Below, piece by piece: positions 1-7,529 of a stretch of 21,645 bases of DNA. The stretch is from Ruminococcaceae bacterium UBA1213 (GTDB taxonomy: Bacteria > Bacillota > Clostridia > Oscillospirales > Acutalibacteraceae). How positions within the stretch are numbered: position 1 is the stretch's first letter; every line of letters starts with the position of its first letter. The notes below the pieces were generated by a model. The model did no database searches and was not told where the DNA came from. It saw only the letters and a list, made by a program, of their open reading frames with translations. The DNA lies in NCBI GenBank assembly GCA_002309275.1, contig DBXL01000039.1, forward strand, positions 1 through 21,645. The letters run 5' to 3'. The translations under genes were made by a program, and so were the position numbers.

Positions 1-7
1 TTACATA

Positions 8-117
8 GTATTACTTGTATTACATTACGTATTACATATTTCAGAACTATTGACAGATTAACAATGATTTGCTAAAATTTGTCTATGTAATACGTAATAC
101 ATTACGCTGTAATACAT
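8..117. repeat. Two mirror-image clusters of a 7-bp repeat flanking a promoter (probable operator or iteron array)
   Basis: GTATTAC occurs three times to the left of the promoter, at 8-14, 17-23 and 29-35. Its reverse complement GTAATAC occurs three times to the right, at 87-93, 94-100 and 109-115. A perfect 14-bp inverted pair, ATTACGTATTACAT at 24-37 and its complement at 85-98, brackets the promoter, and the right-hand cluster starts just past the -10 box. This layout fits a DNA-binding protein that covers or loops the promoter, most simply autoregulation by the adjacent gene product. Iterons for replication or a centromere-like partition site are alternatives. The repeats are directly seen; their function is inferred. 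Confidence 0.75.
50..78 (+). promoter_or_regulatory. Sigma-70/sigma-A type promoter of the coiled-coil gene
   Basis: TTGACA at 50-55 and TAAAAT at 73-78 are separated by exactly 17 bases. The start point should fall near 85, at the edge of the right-hand repeat cluster, so a protein bound there would block transcription. The leader to the ATG at 157 would be about 70 nt. Confidence 0.8.
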
Positions 118-156
118 GGTATGACACTATATTTTTGCAGAAATGAGGAAATTTTG

Positions 157-1032
157 ATGAACGATGAAATAAAAGTACGCAGTTTTCGTATATCGGACAG
201 CGTTGCGGAGAAATTCAAGGCTTTTTGCGGTGAATTTGACAGTCAGAATGCAGCATTGGACAGCCTGATCACCACCTATGAAATGCAGAATGCCAAATCT
301 GTATTGATGGATAGGAAAACGGAGATAGCCGAATTTGACACGCACATACAGGCAATACAGAGTGCTTTCTTGAGGTCTTTGGAACTGAACGAAAATGCCG
401 AACAGCGTGTAAAAACAGAATTCAACAGCCTGTTATCTTCCAAAGACGAAACAATCATGCAGTTACAGGCGGAGAAAGCAAAAGCAATAGAGCAGACAGA
501 ACAATATAAAACATCATATGACAAAGTTGTACAGGATACCGACAAGCAGTTGAGAGCTATGCAGGAAAAGGTGTCAGAGAACAGCCAAGCCTTGCAGAAT
601 GAGAAAGAAAGAGCCGATACAGAGCAAAAGGCAAGAGAGCAAGCGGAAACTATATCGGCAATGCTTTCAGGTCAGGTTAAGGAATTACAGGGACAGTTGG
701 CACAGCTGAAAGCACAAAACGCTGAATTAAGCAAAAGGGCAGAACAGGCTGAAACAACATTTTCCAAGCTGTCTGATGAGCTGATGAAACTGAAATCTGC
801 CTATTCGGAAGTACAGAGGACACTGGCTGATGAACAGGCAAGCAGGACAAAAGAATTAGCTGCTGCCGAAAGAGAAAGAGAAACAGCCGTAAAATATGCC
901 ATAGCCGATACAGCAGGCAAGTATCAACGCAAAATTGACGAAATGCAGCTTAAAATTGATGATATGCAGACAAAACAGGCTGAACAGTTGGCTATGCTTT
1001 TCAACAAGCAGAACAAACAGAATGATAACTGA
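157..1032 (+). CDS. Coiled-coil protein with a possible small N-terminal DNA-binding head
   Basis: The product has 291 residues. I chose the ATG at 157 because GAGGA at 145-149 lies seven bases upstream; an in-frame ATG at 121 has no binding site and falls within the operator region. Residues 1-42 (KVRSFRISDSVAEKF and onward) have the strand-then-two-helices look of a ribbon-helix-helix or similar small DNA-binding fold. From about residue 45 to the end the sequence is rich in Gln, Glu, Lys and Ala with heptad character and almost no Pro or Gly, so it is a long coiled coil. A DNA-binding head on a long coiled coil recalls KfrA-like plasmid proteins, but I see no diagnostic KfrA signature. The mirrored repeats around its promoter suggest that it regulates itself. 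It is followed by its own terminator and points away from the large operon. The family name remains open. Confidence 0.85.
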   Translation: MNDEIKVRSFRISDSVAEKFKAFCGEFDSQNAALDSLITTYEMQNAKSVLMDRKTEIAEFDTHIQAIQSAFLRSLELNENAEQRVKTEFNSLLSSKDETIMQLQAEKAKAIEQTEQYKTSYDKVVQDTDKQLRAMQEKVSENSQALQNEKERADTEQKAREQAETISAMLSGQVKELQGQLAQLKAQNAELSKRAEQAETTFSKLSDELMKLKSAYSEVQRTLADEQASRTKELAAAERERETAVKYAIADTAGKYQRKIDEMQLKIDDMQTKQAEQLAMLFNKQNKQNDN

Positions 1033-1042
1033 ACTCATACAA

Positions 1043-1081
1043 AGCAAGGCAATTTTACTATTTTGTCTTGCTCATTTTTTT
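1043..1081 (+). terminator. Rho-independent terminator of the coiled-coil gene
   Basis: AGCAAGGCAA at 1043-1052 pairs with TTGTCTTGCT at 1063-1072 through a 10-bp stem with one G-U pair and a 10-nt loop. A run of T follows at 1074-1080. It lies 11 bases after the stop codon. Confidence 0.85.
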
Positions 1082-1426
1082 GATATTTTTTATTACCATA
1101 TATTTCCAAAATTACCAATTTTGCAAGTCTGTTTTTTCCTCTTTGTGTGACAATTTCTGATAGTATCTTTTGGATTATAAGGTGAACGCACCTACCCCTT
1201 ATTTTTGAAAAACCCTAAAAAGTAAAAATTTCTATTTTAATAAAATAGAAAAAAATATGGGTATTTTCAGCAAATATATGAAAAAGCGCGTTCACTTTAT
1301 CACAAAAAAGTGAACAAATCACAAAATTAAAAAAATTAATCTAATTCTTCTTTTAATAATAATTTCATGTGAGTAGCTTTACCATTTATTTTTTTCTTTG
1401 GCTTTCATAGCCCAATTTATTTAACA
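1082..1426. other. AT-rich non-coding stretch with inverted repeats
   Basis: I see no gene here. GTGAACGC at 1182-1189 is mirrored by GCGTTCAC at 1288-1295. GTTCACTT at 1290-1297 can instead pair with AAGTGAAC at 1308-1315 in an 8-bp hairpin with a 10-nt loop, so the two pairings are mutually exclusive. Several A and T runs separate them. The stretch could be a regulatory or replication-related region of a mobile element, or decayed DNA. Nothing here settles which. Confidence 0.5.
1224..1251 (-). terminator. AT-only hairpin, possible terminator of the large operon
   Basis: TTTCTATTTTA at 1229-1239 and TAAAATAGAAA at 1241-1251 are perfect inverted copies. Read on the minus strand the hairpin is followed by a short T run (complement of 1224-1228). 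It lies about 290 bases beyond the last operon stop codon. The lack of G-C pairs makes it a weak terminator, but I found no better one between it and 1538. Confidence 0.35.
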
Positions 1427-1507
1427 CTATTGAGATTTGATTTGCTGAACAGCTGTTTCGGCTGTATCATTCCATTTAAGTTCGATGGCCATCGGCGGAT
1501 ATGCAGC
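1427..1507 (-). pseudogene. C-terminal remnant of a PD-(D/E)XK nuclease domain (PDDEXK_9/AAA-ATPase-like family)
   Basis: The minus strand encodes AYPPMAIELKWNDTAETAV followed by QQIKSQ and a TAG at 1427-1429. The pattern of a hydrophobic strand, then E-L-K-W-N, then a T/S-A-E-x-A-hydrophobic-x-Q-I-K helix is characteristic of the nuclease domain at the end of the large AAA-ATPase-like/PDDEXK_9 proteins abundant in gut anaerobes. The rest of the nuclease domain and all of the ATPase are absent. The fragment is in frame with, and starts about ten codons after, the stop of the last operon gene. It appears to be leftover DNA at a recombination junction. The family match is from recognition of the motif, not from a search. 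Confidence 0.6.
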
Positions 1508-1537
1508 GATGGCAACATTTATTTTGATGCAGGCATA

Positions 1538-2284
1538 TCACTCTGATACGGGGGCACTCTCATTTTCATCAGGTGATTCAGAACGGTTTTCATCAGGTGA
1601 TTCGGAACTGCTTTCATCGGATGATTCCTGACTGTTTTTATTGGACGGTTTCGAGCTGTTTTTATCTGATACAGAACTATCGGATACAGTTCTGCTCTGC
1701 TGGCTGACGGATGTCCGGACTGTATCAGGCGTGCTTTGATGCCCCGCATTCAGCCCTATGAGCATCCCGCCGAAAAATAATGCCAACGACATTGCCACGC
1801 ATAACAGACGGACAATATATTTTTGATGACACATACCAATCAGATACCCAAATTCACTGTACACCATCTCGAATCCGTCAGGAACTGCTATCTCCTCATT
1901 GCGGAGAAAACAATCTCTTATATCACGCCTGTGAAAGTAAACATATTCAGCTATATATCCCATATACTCATAGCGGATATACTGATAATCCTGAAGCGCC
2001 GAGCCGTTGACAAACAGCACGGTGAAAAATATCAGCGGATATATCTCATATTCCCTTTTTTGAGAGGTAAGACCGGCAAAAGCCTTTTTTGTCCATATTT
2101 TGAAAAGATGTTTTTTCATGGCAGGCGGGAGTTCCGAATCAATCACGCTTTTTATGAATTCCCGTGAAATATCGAGTTTTTCTGTTACCTGATTGTCGCT
2201 GTCGTCAGACTTCAGTATTACACGTGAAAGAGCACCCCGGCATATCCGATAGGCTGTCAAAATTTTTTTCACATCTGTTTTCAT
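1538..2284 (-). CDS. Single-pass membrane protein with acidic Ser-rich repeat tail
   Basis: The product has 248 residues and is the last gene of the operon. Its ATG directly follows the TAA of the gene upstream (TAAATG), with GGAGGA inside that gene's end as the ribosome site. Residues 1-155 form a mostly helical, charged domain without a recognised family. Residues 157-178 (LLCVAMSLALFFGGMLIGL core) are a clear membrane segment. Residues 180-248 are almost only Ser, Asp, Glu, Asn, Pro and Lys, ending in five degenerate 8-residue repeats such as SPDENRSE. With no signal peptide, the N-terminal domain is probably cytoplasmic and the tail outside, where it could sit in the wall. The function is unknown. 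The position suggests a membrane anchor or sensor for the neighbouring helicase-like protein. Confidence 0.85.
   Translation of the reverse strand: MKTDVKKILTAYRICRGALSRVILKSDDSDNQVTEKLDISREFIKSVIDSELPPAMKKHLFKIWTKKAFAGLTSQKREYEIYPLIFFTVLFVNGSALQDYQYIRYEYMGYIAEYVYFHRRDIRDCFLRNEEIAVPDGFEMVYSEFGYLIGMCHQKYIVRLLCVAMSLALFFGGMLIGLNAGHQSTPDTVRTSVSQQSRTVSDSSVSDKNSSKPSNKNSQESSDESSSESPDENRSESPDENESAPVSE
1563..1682 (-). repeat. Tandem 24-bp repeats within the acidic tail
   Basis: Five successive 24-bp units start at 1563, 1587, 1611, 1635 and 1659. The first two are nearly identical (TCATCAGGTGATTC core on the plus strand) and they diverge with distance. Each encodes eight residues of the Ser/Asp/Glu tail, so copy-number change keeps the frame. 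Confidence 0.8.
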
Positions 2285-4975
2285 TTACTCTTCCTCCGGT
2301 CCATACTGACAATAGTTAAAGGGGTTCAGTTCTTCCTCCACAAGTGAAATATCGGATTCTTCATCATCACGGGGAAGTTCCTGCAATTCAGACATAAAAA
2401 CAATATATCCTGTATCCTGCATCAGCCTTTCCAGAGAACTATACTGTATTTTTTCCGTTTCACATATTATCAGTTTATCAAAATGCAGTGTTTCATACTT
2501 GTATGCCTGACCGGGAGTGCATATCACAAAGCCGGTCTGCACATCCTGCTCATGTGTCATCAGATGATAATAATGCTGTTTGAGGTCTTTGAGCATTCTT
2601 TCATATAATGCATGGATATACGGGATTTCCTGTATGTTTTCGCCGGCATTCCGGATAACTGCAGATGAACCTGCCTTGACAACATATTTTTCAATAAGCG
2701 AAACCGTTTCATCAACAGAAATCTGAGAGTCGCAGTGTTCTATACAGCCGGTAAAACTGCCCAGACCGTATCCGGTCAGAATTTCTTTTTCAGAAAGATA
2801 ATCCTGATAAACATTTGAGTGTATGAGTTCATGGATGACTCCGATATATTTCAAAAGGCTCTCATCTATTGTAATGCTGTTGTTATAGCCGGCAATGTAT
2901 TTTTTCATATCGGATTTTATCTCATTTTCACCCGAACAGCAGTATCTTGCCATCTCTTCGGCAACCTGAGAGCTTTCCGAAAGCTCCATACAGCACCTGA
3001 GCCATGCACACTGTCTGTCAAAGCTGTTTTTATCGACATTTTCACGGAATATTTCGTTCAGACTCTTTAAAACTGCAAAATTCTGACAGATACTTTTTCT
3101 CACGGCTACAAGCTGTCTGAAAAAAGACAGAATCTGATTTTTACGCCGGGGATTCCATGAGAAAATGCTCCTGAAAGAAGCTTCATCTCCGGCAGGAACG
3201 ATTTTTCGGAGCAGGCTGTAAACATTTGATTTTGCCGTCTGGGTATCCTGTGAATTCATGTGCAGAGGCTTGGCGCAACAGGTTTCTATATCATGGATAA
3301 GGTCGTCAAGTTCGCCGGCGGAATATTCGTCAAGATATTCGTCCGCATCACCGCCGGAAAAAAACTCCCTGTTTTCTTTATAGCTGAGATACTTCTGATA
3401 TTCACTGTAATCAATGGGATTTTCTCCGCAGTCACGGATTTCCAGAAGCTTTTCAAAAGCTTCCTTGTATTTCATCATGTCCTCAAAGCAAAACGGATTT
3501 TCATATACGGGAGAAATACGGAAATATATGCTGTCAAGTTTTTTACGGCTTTCATATATCCTGTCCGTATCCCTTGTGAATTCGTCAATCTGATAGTCCT
3601 GATTAAAGCAGGTAAAATCGAATACGTCGCTGTCAATGTCAATCAGGCATTTTTTACGCAGTTCCCCCGTTTTTCTGAGGTGTTCAATTATCTCCCTGCA
3701 CTTTCGGGGATTCTGTTCAATACATTTGTCAAGTTCGGAAAGAATTTTTTCGCTGTCCTTGTCAAAACCGCTCCCGGCGGAACAATTCCCGGAATAATCT
3801 TTCCATATATCCCAAAGAGTCCTGTCACTGCCGGCAGGGACTGAAAAAAGCCGTTTTTCTCTGTCTGCAAGCCTGAAAAATTCCTCCATACCAGCGTCGG
3901 AAAAAGCAGTATCGTCATATTCCTGAACAGGTTCTTCCGTCACTTTTTCTTCCGGCGGAGAGCCTTTCTTTTTAGGAAAATGCAGAATATCCAGCAGAAC
4001 TTCCCAGTTGTTTTCATCATTGTCCATGTCTATATAATCTTCGTATTCCGTCATCGAGATAAAACCGTGATTGGCTTTCAGACCGATACTTTCTATATGC
4101 ACTGAAACACTGCCCAGCATATCTTCATCACACACAAGAAGCACCTTTCTGCCCTGACACACCATATTCAGCGATGCATCAACAGCAAGAATAATCTGTT
4201 TGCCGGAATTGACGTTTTTTATAAAATAGGAATTGTTCTGCTGTATCATATCGGAAACGGACATATCATAGCAGGACATATCCGAGAAATGAACGTTTCT
4301 GAAATTCCTCACAGGTTTTTCAGATGAAAACTGCTTTGACGAGATGAGAGCCGAAACATTTTCCTTTATCTGGGTTCTTGTTCTGTATGGTGATTCATCA
4401 AGGATGATACAGTCAGAACTGCCCCTGTTGATTCTGTTGAAATCAACAATTCTTCTGACAGAGGGAATTTTTTCCTCACAGGCCTGCGAGCCGTTCCAGA
4501 AATTATATTCTCCGTTTACGGCATTCCATGAGTCTATCAGAAGCAGGTCGCCTTTTTGGGGATATACATTATTCTTTATGAGAGAGGCACAGGACTCCTT
4601 CTGTTCCCCGGACATTTCAAAATATTTGTTTTCCTTTGTCCAGACACCAATAAAAATATCATTCAGGGAATATATCAATACAGGGTGGAACCCTGCCCTG
4701 ATATAAAATGCACACATATATATAGCGGAAGAATTCATATCCAGCCTGCCGTTTTTACAGCTGAGGATACAGTCGGAACCCTCTCTGGAAATATCCTGTT
4801 TCAGAGTGGCTCTGCTTTTGGCATATTTTTCAAGTCCCAGACGGGAAACCGCCCTGCATACCCTTTCAAGCTGAGGGATATTGACAGCACCGTTCTGACC
4901 GTAGCCCGTTTCGGTATCACTTAGCTGATTTTCAAAGGCTCTCATGACCTCCGCACTGCACTTGATTTTGAGCAT
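2285..4975 (-). CDS. Degenerate SF1 (UPF1-like) helicase protein with transglutaminase-like N-terminus, probably catalytically dead
   Basis: The product has 896 residues and overlaps the gene upstream by 34 bases. Residues 82-168 (AGFHPVLIYSLNDIFIGVW and then KGDLLLIDSW) match the transglutaminase-like domain found in front of DUF4011-type helicases. The family's G-H-A-F is N-D-I-F here, and no Cys sits at the expected nucleophile position. Residues 250-300 follow the first helicase strand: IKNVNSGKQIIL stands where GPPGTGKSQTI is expected, then QGRKVLLVCDEDML where the family has GKRVLFVSEKMAAL. After about 500 mainly helical residues, 832-842 (FDKLIICETEK) stands for FDLVIFDEASQ and 862-868 (SELQELP) for GDxKQLP. 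The protein ends there, so the second RecA domain is missing. P-loop, Walker B Asp and transglutaminase His all appear lost. I infer a non-enzymatic scaffold or ligand-binding protein. The alignment is by eye, but several motifs occur in the right order. Confidence 0.65.
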   Translation of the reverse strand: MLKIKCSAEVMRAFENQLSDTETGYGQNGAVNIPQLERVCRAVSRLGLEKYAKSRATLKQDISREGSDCILSCKNGRLDMNSSAIYMCAFYIRAGFHPVLIYSLNDIFIGVWTKENKYFEMSGEQKESCASLIKNNVYPQKGDLLLIDSWNAVNGEYNFWNGSQACEEKIPSVRRIVDFNRINRGSSDCIILDESPYRTRTQIKENVSALISSKQFSSEKPVRNFRNVHFSDMSCYDMSVSDMIQQNNSYFIKNVNSGKQIILAVDASLNMVCQGRKVLLVCDEDMLGSVSVHIESIGLKANHGFISMTEYEDYIDMDNDENNWEVLLDILHFPKKKGSPPEEKVTEEPVQEYDDTAFSDAGMEEFFRLADREKRLFSVPAGSDRTLWDIWKDYSGNCSAGSGFDKDSEKILSELDKCIEQNPRKCREIIEHLRKTGELRKKCLIDIDSDVFDFTCFNQDYQIDEFTRDTDRIYESRKKLDSIYFRISPVYENPFCFEDMMKYKEAFEKLLEIRDCGENPIDYSEYQKYLSYKENREFFSGGDADEYLDEYSAGELDDLIHDIETCCAKPLHMNSQDTQTAKSNVYSLLRKIVPAGDEASFRSIFSWNPRRKNQILSFFRQLVAVRKSICQNFAVLKSLNEIFRENVDKNSFDRQCAWLRCCMELSESSQVAEEMARYCCSGENEIKSDMKKYIAGYNNSITIDESLLKYIGVIHELIHSNVYQDYLSEKEILTGYGLGSFTGCIEHCDSQISVDETVSLIEKYVVKAGSSAVIRNAGENIQEIPYIHALYERMLKDLKQHYYHLMTHEQDVQTGFVICTPGQAYKYETLHFDKLIICETEKIQYSSLERLMQDTGYIVFMSELQELPRDDEESDISLVEEELNPFNYCQYGPEEE

Positions 4976-5526
4976 AGATCATATCCACTCCGATCATTGT
5001 ATAATTCATTGAACGTCATTATTTTATGTATGAAGAAGTTCTTTTTTGAATAGTTGCCGTCATTTCCGATAAACGCACAAAGCCTGTCATCTGCCGTATC
5101 CGAACTCTGTATCAGTATGACATGGTGGCAGATACGCACAGGCTGGGGAATCAGATATTTAAGAAAAAATATGGTATCCTGGTATTTGATAGGTTCCTGC
5201 ATGAGTATAACGAGATAATTTTCATCACAGGGATTTTCGGCTGTAAAGTCATTCATTACCGCAAACGCTGCCGAAAGGCAATAGCTGTAATGACCGTTTT
5301 CACGGCAGGCATCCATCAGAAATATATCGTCTGCACTCAATTTTCCGAATTCCTGTATAATGACTCTGCCGCCTGCCTGATAGACAAATGCTTTTCTGCC
5401 CTTTTCGGCATTTCCGGCAAACTGTTTCTGATATTCGTGAAGAACCGTATTGACATTTTCACTGGCAGCCATAGTTTCAATATGGGAATCGGAGTTTCTC
5501 AATATGCAAAAAAGTACGTTTACCAT
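4942..5526 (-). CDS. Small cytoplasmic protein, possible degenerate vWA domain
   Basis: The product has 194 residues. Its ATG lies inside the end of the vWA gene upstream (7-base overlap), with GGAGAGAG just before it, so the two are translationally coupled. It opens with a hydrophobic strand and then RNSDS (VNVLFCILRNSDSHIETM). That is where a vWA domain has its metal-binding DxSxS: the two Ser remain and the Asp is Arg. Two later hydrophobic strands (YLVILMQ, HHVILIQSSD) would fit an alpha/beta Rossmann-like fold. There is no signal peptide or membrane segment. I infer a metal-free vWA-like partner of the preceding vWA protein. If that is wrong it is simply an unrecognised alpha/beta protein. 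Confidence 0.55.
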   Translation of the reverse strand: MVNVLFCILRNSDSHIETMAASENVNTVLHEYQKQFAGNAEKGRKAFVYQAGGRVIIQEFGKLSADDIFLMDACRENGHYSYCLSAAFAVMNDFTAENPCDENYLVILMQEPIKYQDTIFFLKYLIPQPVRICHHVILIQSSDTADDRLCAFIGNDGNYSKKNFFIHKIMTFNELYNDRSGYDLCSKSSAVRRS

Positions 5527-6206
5527 ATATCTCTCTCCATTGCTTTCAACTTCCTGTCAATTTCGGAATACAATATCTTTTCTCCGTCATTGCCGAGAAA
5601 AGCTCTTATATCTCTTGTACTTTCCCCGTTTATCCCAATAAACTGCCCGTCCTGCCCGGGTTCGCCGACAAACAGAAGTGCAAAATCACACATATTATCT
5701 CCTGCAGGATAAGCGGGATTCCTGCTCTCTCCCGGCATGGAATCCGTCACAAGCACGATGCCTTTCAAATCTGCATCATCGATACCGCCGAGATCGGCAA
5801 CGGCAGAAAAAAGGGCATCATTCAGACACGGTTCATATCCGTCATAATTTCCGCCGTAGAATTCTGCGGATAAGAGATCTGTTTTTAACTGACCGATACT
5901 GCCGAAATCTCCCGCACTGCGACTATTATTGTCATGTGCAATGATGGTTTTGATAAAAATATCGGCATTTATTGCGCTGAGTGCATCTGCCTCTTCTGTC
6001 AGGCGGTGATATACAAAATAATATATTTTACTCATCGAATAGGTACCGTCAATGATAATTTCCAGATACACTCTTTTTTTCCGAGGCTGTCGGGGAGTAT
6101 CTTTCGGCTCTACTACTTCATCTTCCCATATGTCATTGATGACAGGCTCGTCTTTTTTGTCAGGGTACGGCGATACTTTTCTTCTTTCTCTTGTTTTCTC
6201 CGGCAT
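5520..6206 (-). CDS. Cytoplasmic vWA-domain protein (TerY-like)
   Basis: The product has 228 residues; AGGAGG lies seven bases before the ATG. A charged, disordered leader of about 44 residues precedes a vWA fold: strand YLEIIIDGTYSMS carries the MIDAS motif as D53-x-T55-x-S57, and IVLVTDSMPGES (149-160) supplies the later strand with Asp155. Metal binding therefore looks intact. Such domains bind partner proteins through the metal. The gene follows a PP2C phosphatase and a Ser/Thr kinase, the three components of the TerY-P triad of bacterial stress and conflict operons, in which the vWA protein is thought to be the adaptor or substrate. The leader has several Thr and Ser that could be phosphorylation sites, but this is inference. 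Confidence 0.75.
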   Translation of the reverse strand: MPEKTRERRKVSPYPDKKDEPVINDIWEDEVVEPKDTPRQPRKKRVYLEIIIDGTYSMSKIYYFVYHRLTEEADALSAINADIFIKTIIAHDNNSRSAGDFGSIGQLKTDLLSAEFYGGNYDGYEPCLNDALFSAVADLGGIDDADLKGIVLVTDSMPGESRNPAYPAGDNMCDFALLFVGEPGQDGQFIGINGESTRDIRAFLGNDGEKILYSEIDRKLKAMERDIW

Positions 6207-6226
6207 TCTGCATCCTCCTTTTCTGT

Positions 6227-7516
6227 CTATCTTCTTATGCCTTTTATTATAAAAGTCAAGTTTTCTATAACTGTTTTATTTTCGGGCGATTCTTCTGCAA
6301 AATCCAGCGGAATCATTTCAATATCTCCTTTTTGACTGCGGAGCATACGGAATATCAAAAAAATTCTGTTTCCGGCACGGAATATGTTCAGCTGTACATC
6401 GGAATAAGCCTTTAAAAATTCACCGGTGCATATTTCTCCGTTGGAAAGCCAATAGCTGTCTTTCTGAAGAAATTTCATTTTATATCCGATGCACTGATAT
6501 ACTTCCATGGACAGTCCGATATTTTTCCCGCACCAGACGGGATATGCGGGAAGCAGATGATATTTTTCATACATATCCCGCATGATTGCGGAATACATAC
6601 CGGGATATTTTTTTCGGAGGAATGCCCGGAAATCATTCAGGACATCTCCTGCCCTGCGGTACTGCATTTTTTTTTCGGCAATCATTTTTGCAATAACCGG
6701 CAGAAGTTCCTCATCGGAATCACTCCCGGCAAATTTCCGATAAAGTACATAATCATCATTTTTGCCGTTATTTTCAAGGAGCAGTTTATAGTGTTCTCCC
6801 GACAGCATATATAAAAAGACAAGCCCGAGAGAATATATATCCATTCCGACAAAGGATTTTACATTTTTTTTCTTCTGGTCGGGGTGCATATAAAGAAAAC
6901 TTCCGCCTATTTCCTTTCCGTCGGCACGTGTTCCCATGCGGTTGTCAACATGGCTCCAGTCAAAATCAATATATTTTATCTGTCCTTCGTCAGTGATGAG
7001 GATATTTTCAGGCTTCACATCTCTGTGGACGAGAGGATCATTGATTTTTACGGTTGTATAGTAATTCATGCCGTAAAGGAGCTGGAGCATATGGCTGAAC
7101 ATTGTTTTTTTGTCAGGCTTACTGCCCCGGGCATAAAAATCGGCAAGCGTACCGCCCTTGATATACTCTTCGAGAAGACATACCGCCTTCATTTTCTCTC
7201 CCTTGGAATCCGTTATATCCGCCTCAATTTTCCGGTCAATATATGCTATGAACGGGTATCTCATACGGAAAGCAAATTCTTTTTCAAAACGGTCGAGAGC
7301 TTCTTTATATATATTTCCATATCTGCTCAGGTCGTAATGGCAGGGATCGCCGGTCGCCTCGATATATTTGATAAAATATTCTTTTCCGGCACCCGCCGTG
7401 CCGGTCCACAGATTACAGCCTTTACAGCCGAATGAACTTTTCACCAGTTCGCTGTTTCCGGCAAGCGTCTTGTTTTTATTTTCCTCTTTATCAAAATAAT
7501 CTATTTTGATTTCCAT
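6227..7516 (-). CDS. Soluble Ser/Thr protein kinase with an extra C-terminal domain
   Basis: The product has 429 residues; AAGGGG precedes the ATG. Kinase landmarks are in order: a Gly-rich loop TGTAGAGK (38-45), a candidate ATP lysine in EYFIKYI (Lys50), hinge LLEEYIKGGTL (114-124), catalytic HRDVKPEN (164-171), DFD at 184-186 in place of DFG with the metal-binding Asp kept, an activation-segment end SFLYMHPDQ, and DIYSLGLVFLYMLSG (226-240). It should be active. Residues from about 310 to 429 form a separate, strand-rich domain that I do not recognise. There is no membrane segment and no PASTA repeat, unlike PrkC/PknB wall-sensing kinases, so its signal must come from inside the cell or from partners. 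The first five residues (MEIKI) are the same as in the phosphatase gene upstream. Confidence 0.88.
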   Translation of the reverse strand: MEIKIDYFDKEENKNKTLAGNSELVKSSFGCKGCNLWTGTAGAGKEYFIKYIEATGDPCHYDLSRYGNIYKEALDRFEKEFAFRMRYPFIAYIDRKIEADITDSKGEKMKAVCLLEEYIKGGTLADFYARGSKPDKKTMFSHMLQLLYGMNYYTTVKINDPLVHRDVKPENILITDEGQIKYIDFDWSHVDNRMGTRADGKEIGGSFLYMHPDQKKKNVKSFVGMDIYSLGLVFLYMLSGEHYKLLLENNGKNDDYVLYRKFAGSDSDEELLPVIAKMIAEKKMQYRRAGDVLNDFRAFLRKKYPGMYSAIMRDMYEKYHLLPAYPVWCGKNIGLSMEVYQCIGYKMKFLQKDSYWLSNGEICTGEFLKAYSDVQLNIFRAGNRIFLIFRMLRSQKGDIEMIPLDFAEESPENKTVIENLTFIIKGIRR

Positions 7517-7529
7517 AAAAAACCCCTTC

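Noticed and set aside
121..156. Upstream in-frame ATG extending the coiled-coil protein by 12 residues
   Set aside because: No ribosome site precedes it and it overlaps the end of the repeat array, while the ATG at 157 has GAGGA seven bases upstream.
1336..1404. Short minus-strand reading frame ending in KATHMKLLLKEELD
   Set aside because: Only 22 codons without a start or ribosome site. It looks like the tail of a lost gene, but no family is recognisable.
1483..1494. 12-bp perfect palindrome CGATGGCCATCG after the operon
   Set aside because: It lies within the nuclease remnant and has no T run, so it is neither a convincing terminator nor a supported binding site.
3260..3844. Plus-strand open frame of 194 codons inside the helicase-like gene
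   Set aside because: It is antisense to a well-supported gene in a tightly coupled operon, with no ribosome site or recognisable domain. The same applies to the other long antisense frames, such as those at 5122-5712, 8247-8924 and 13114-13836.
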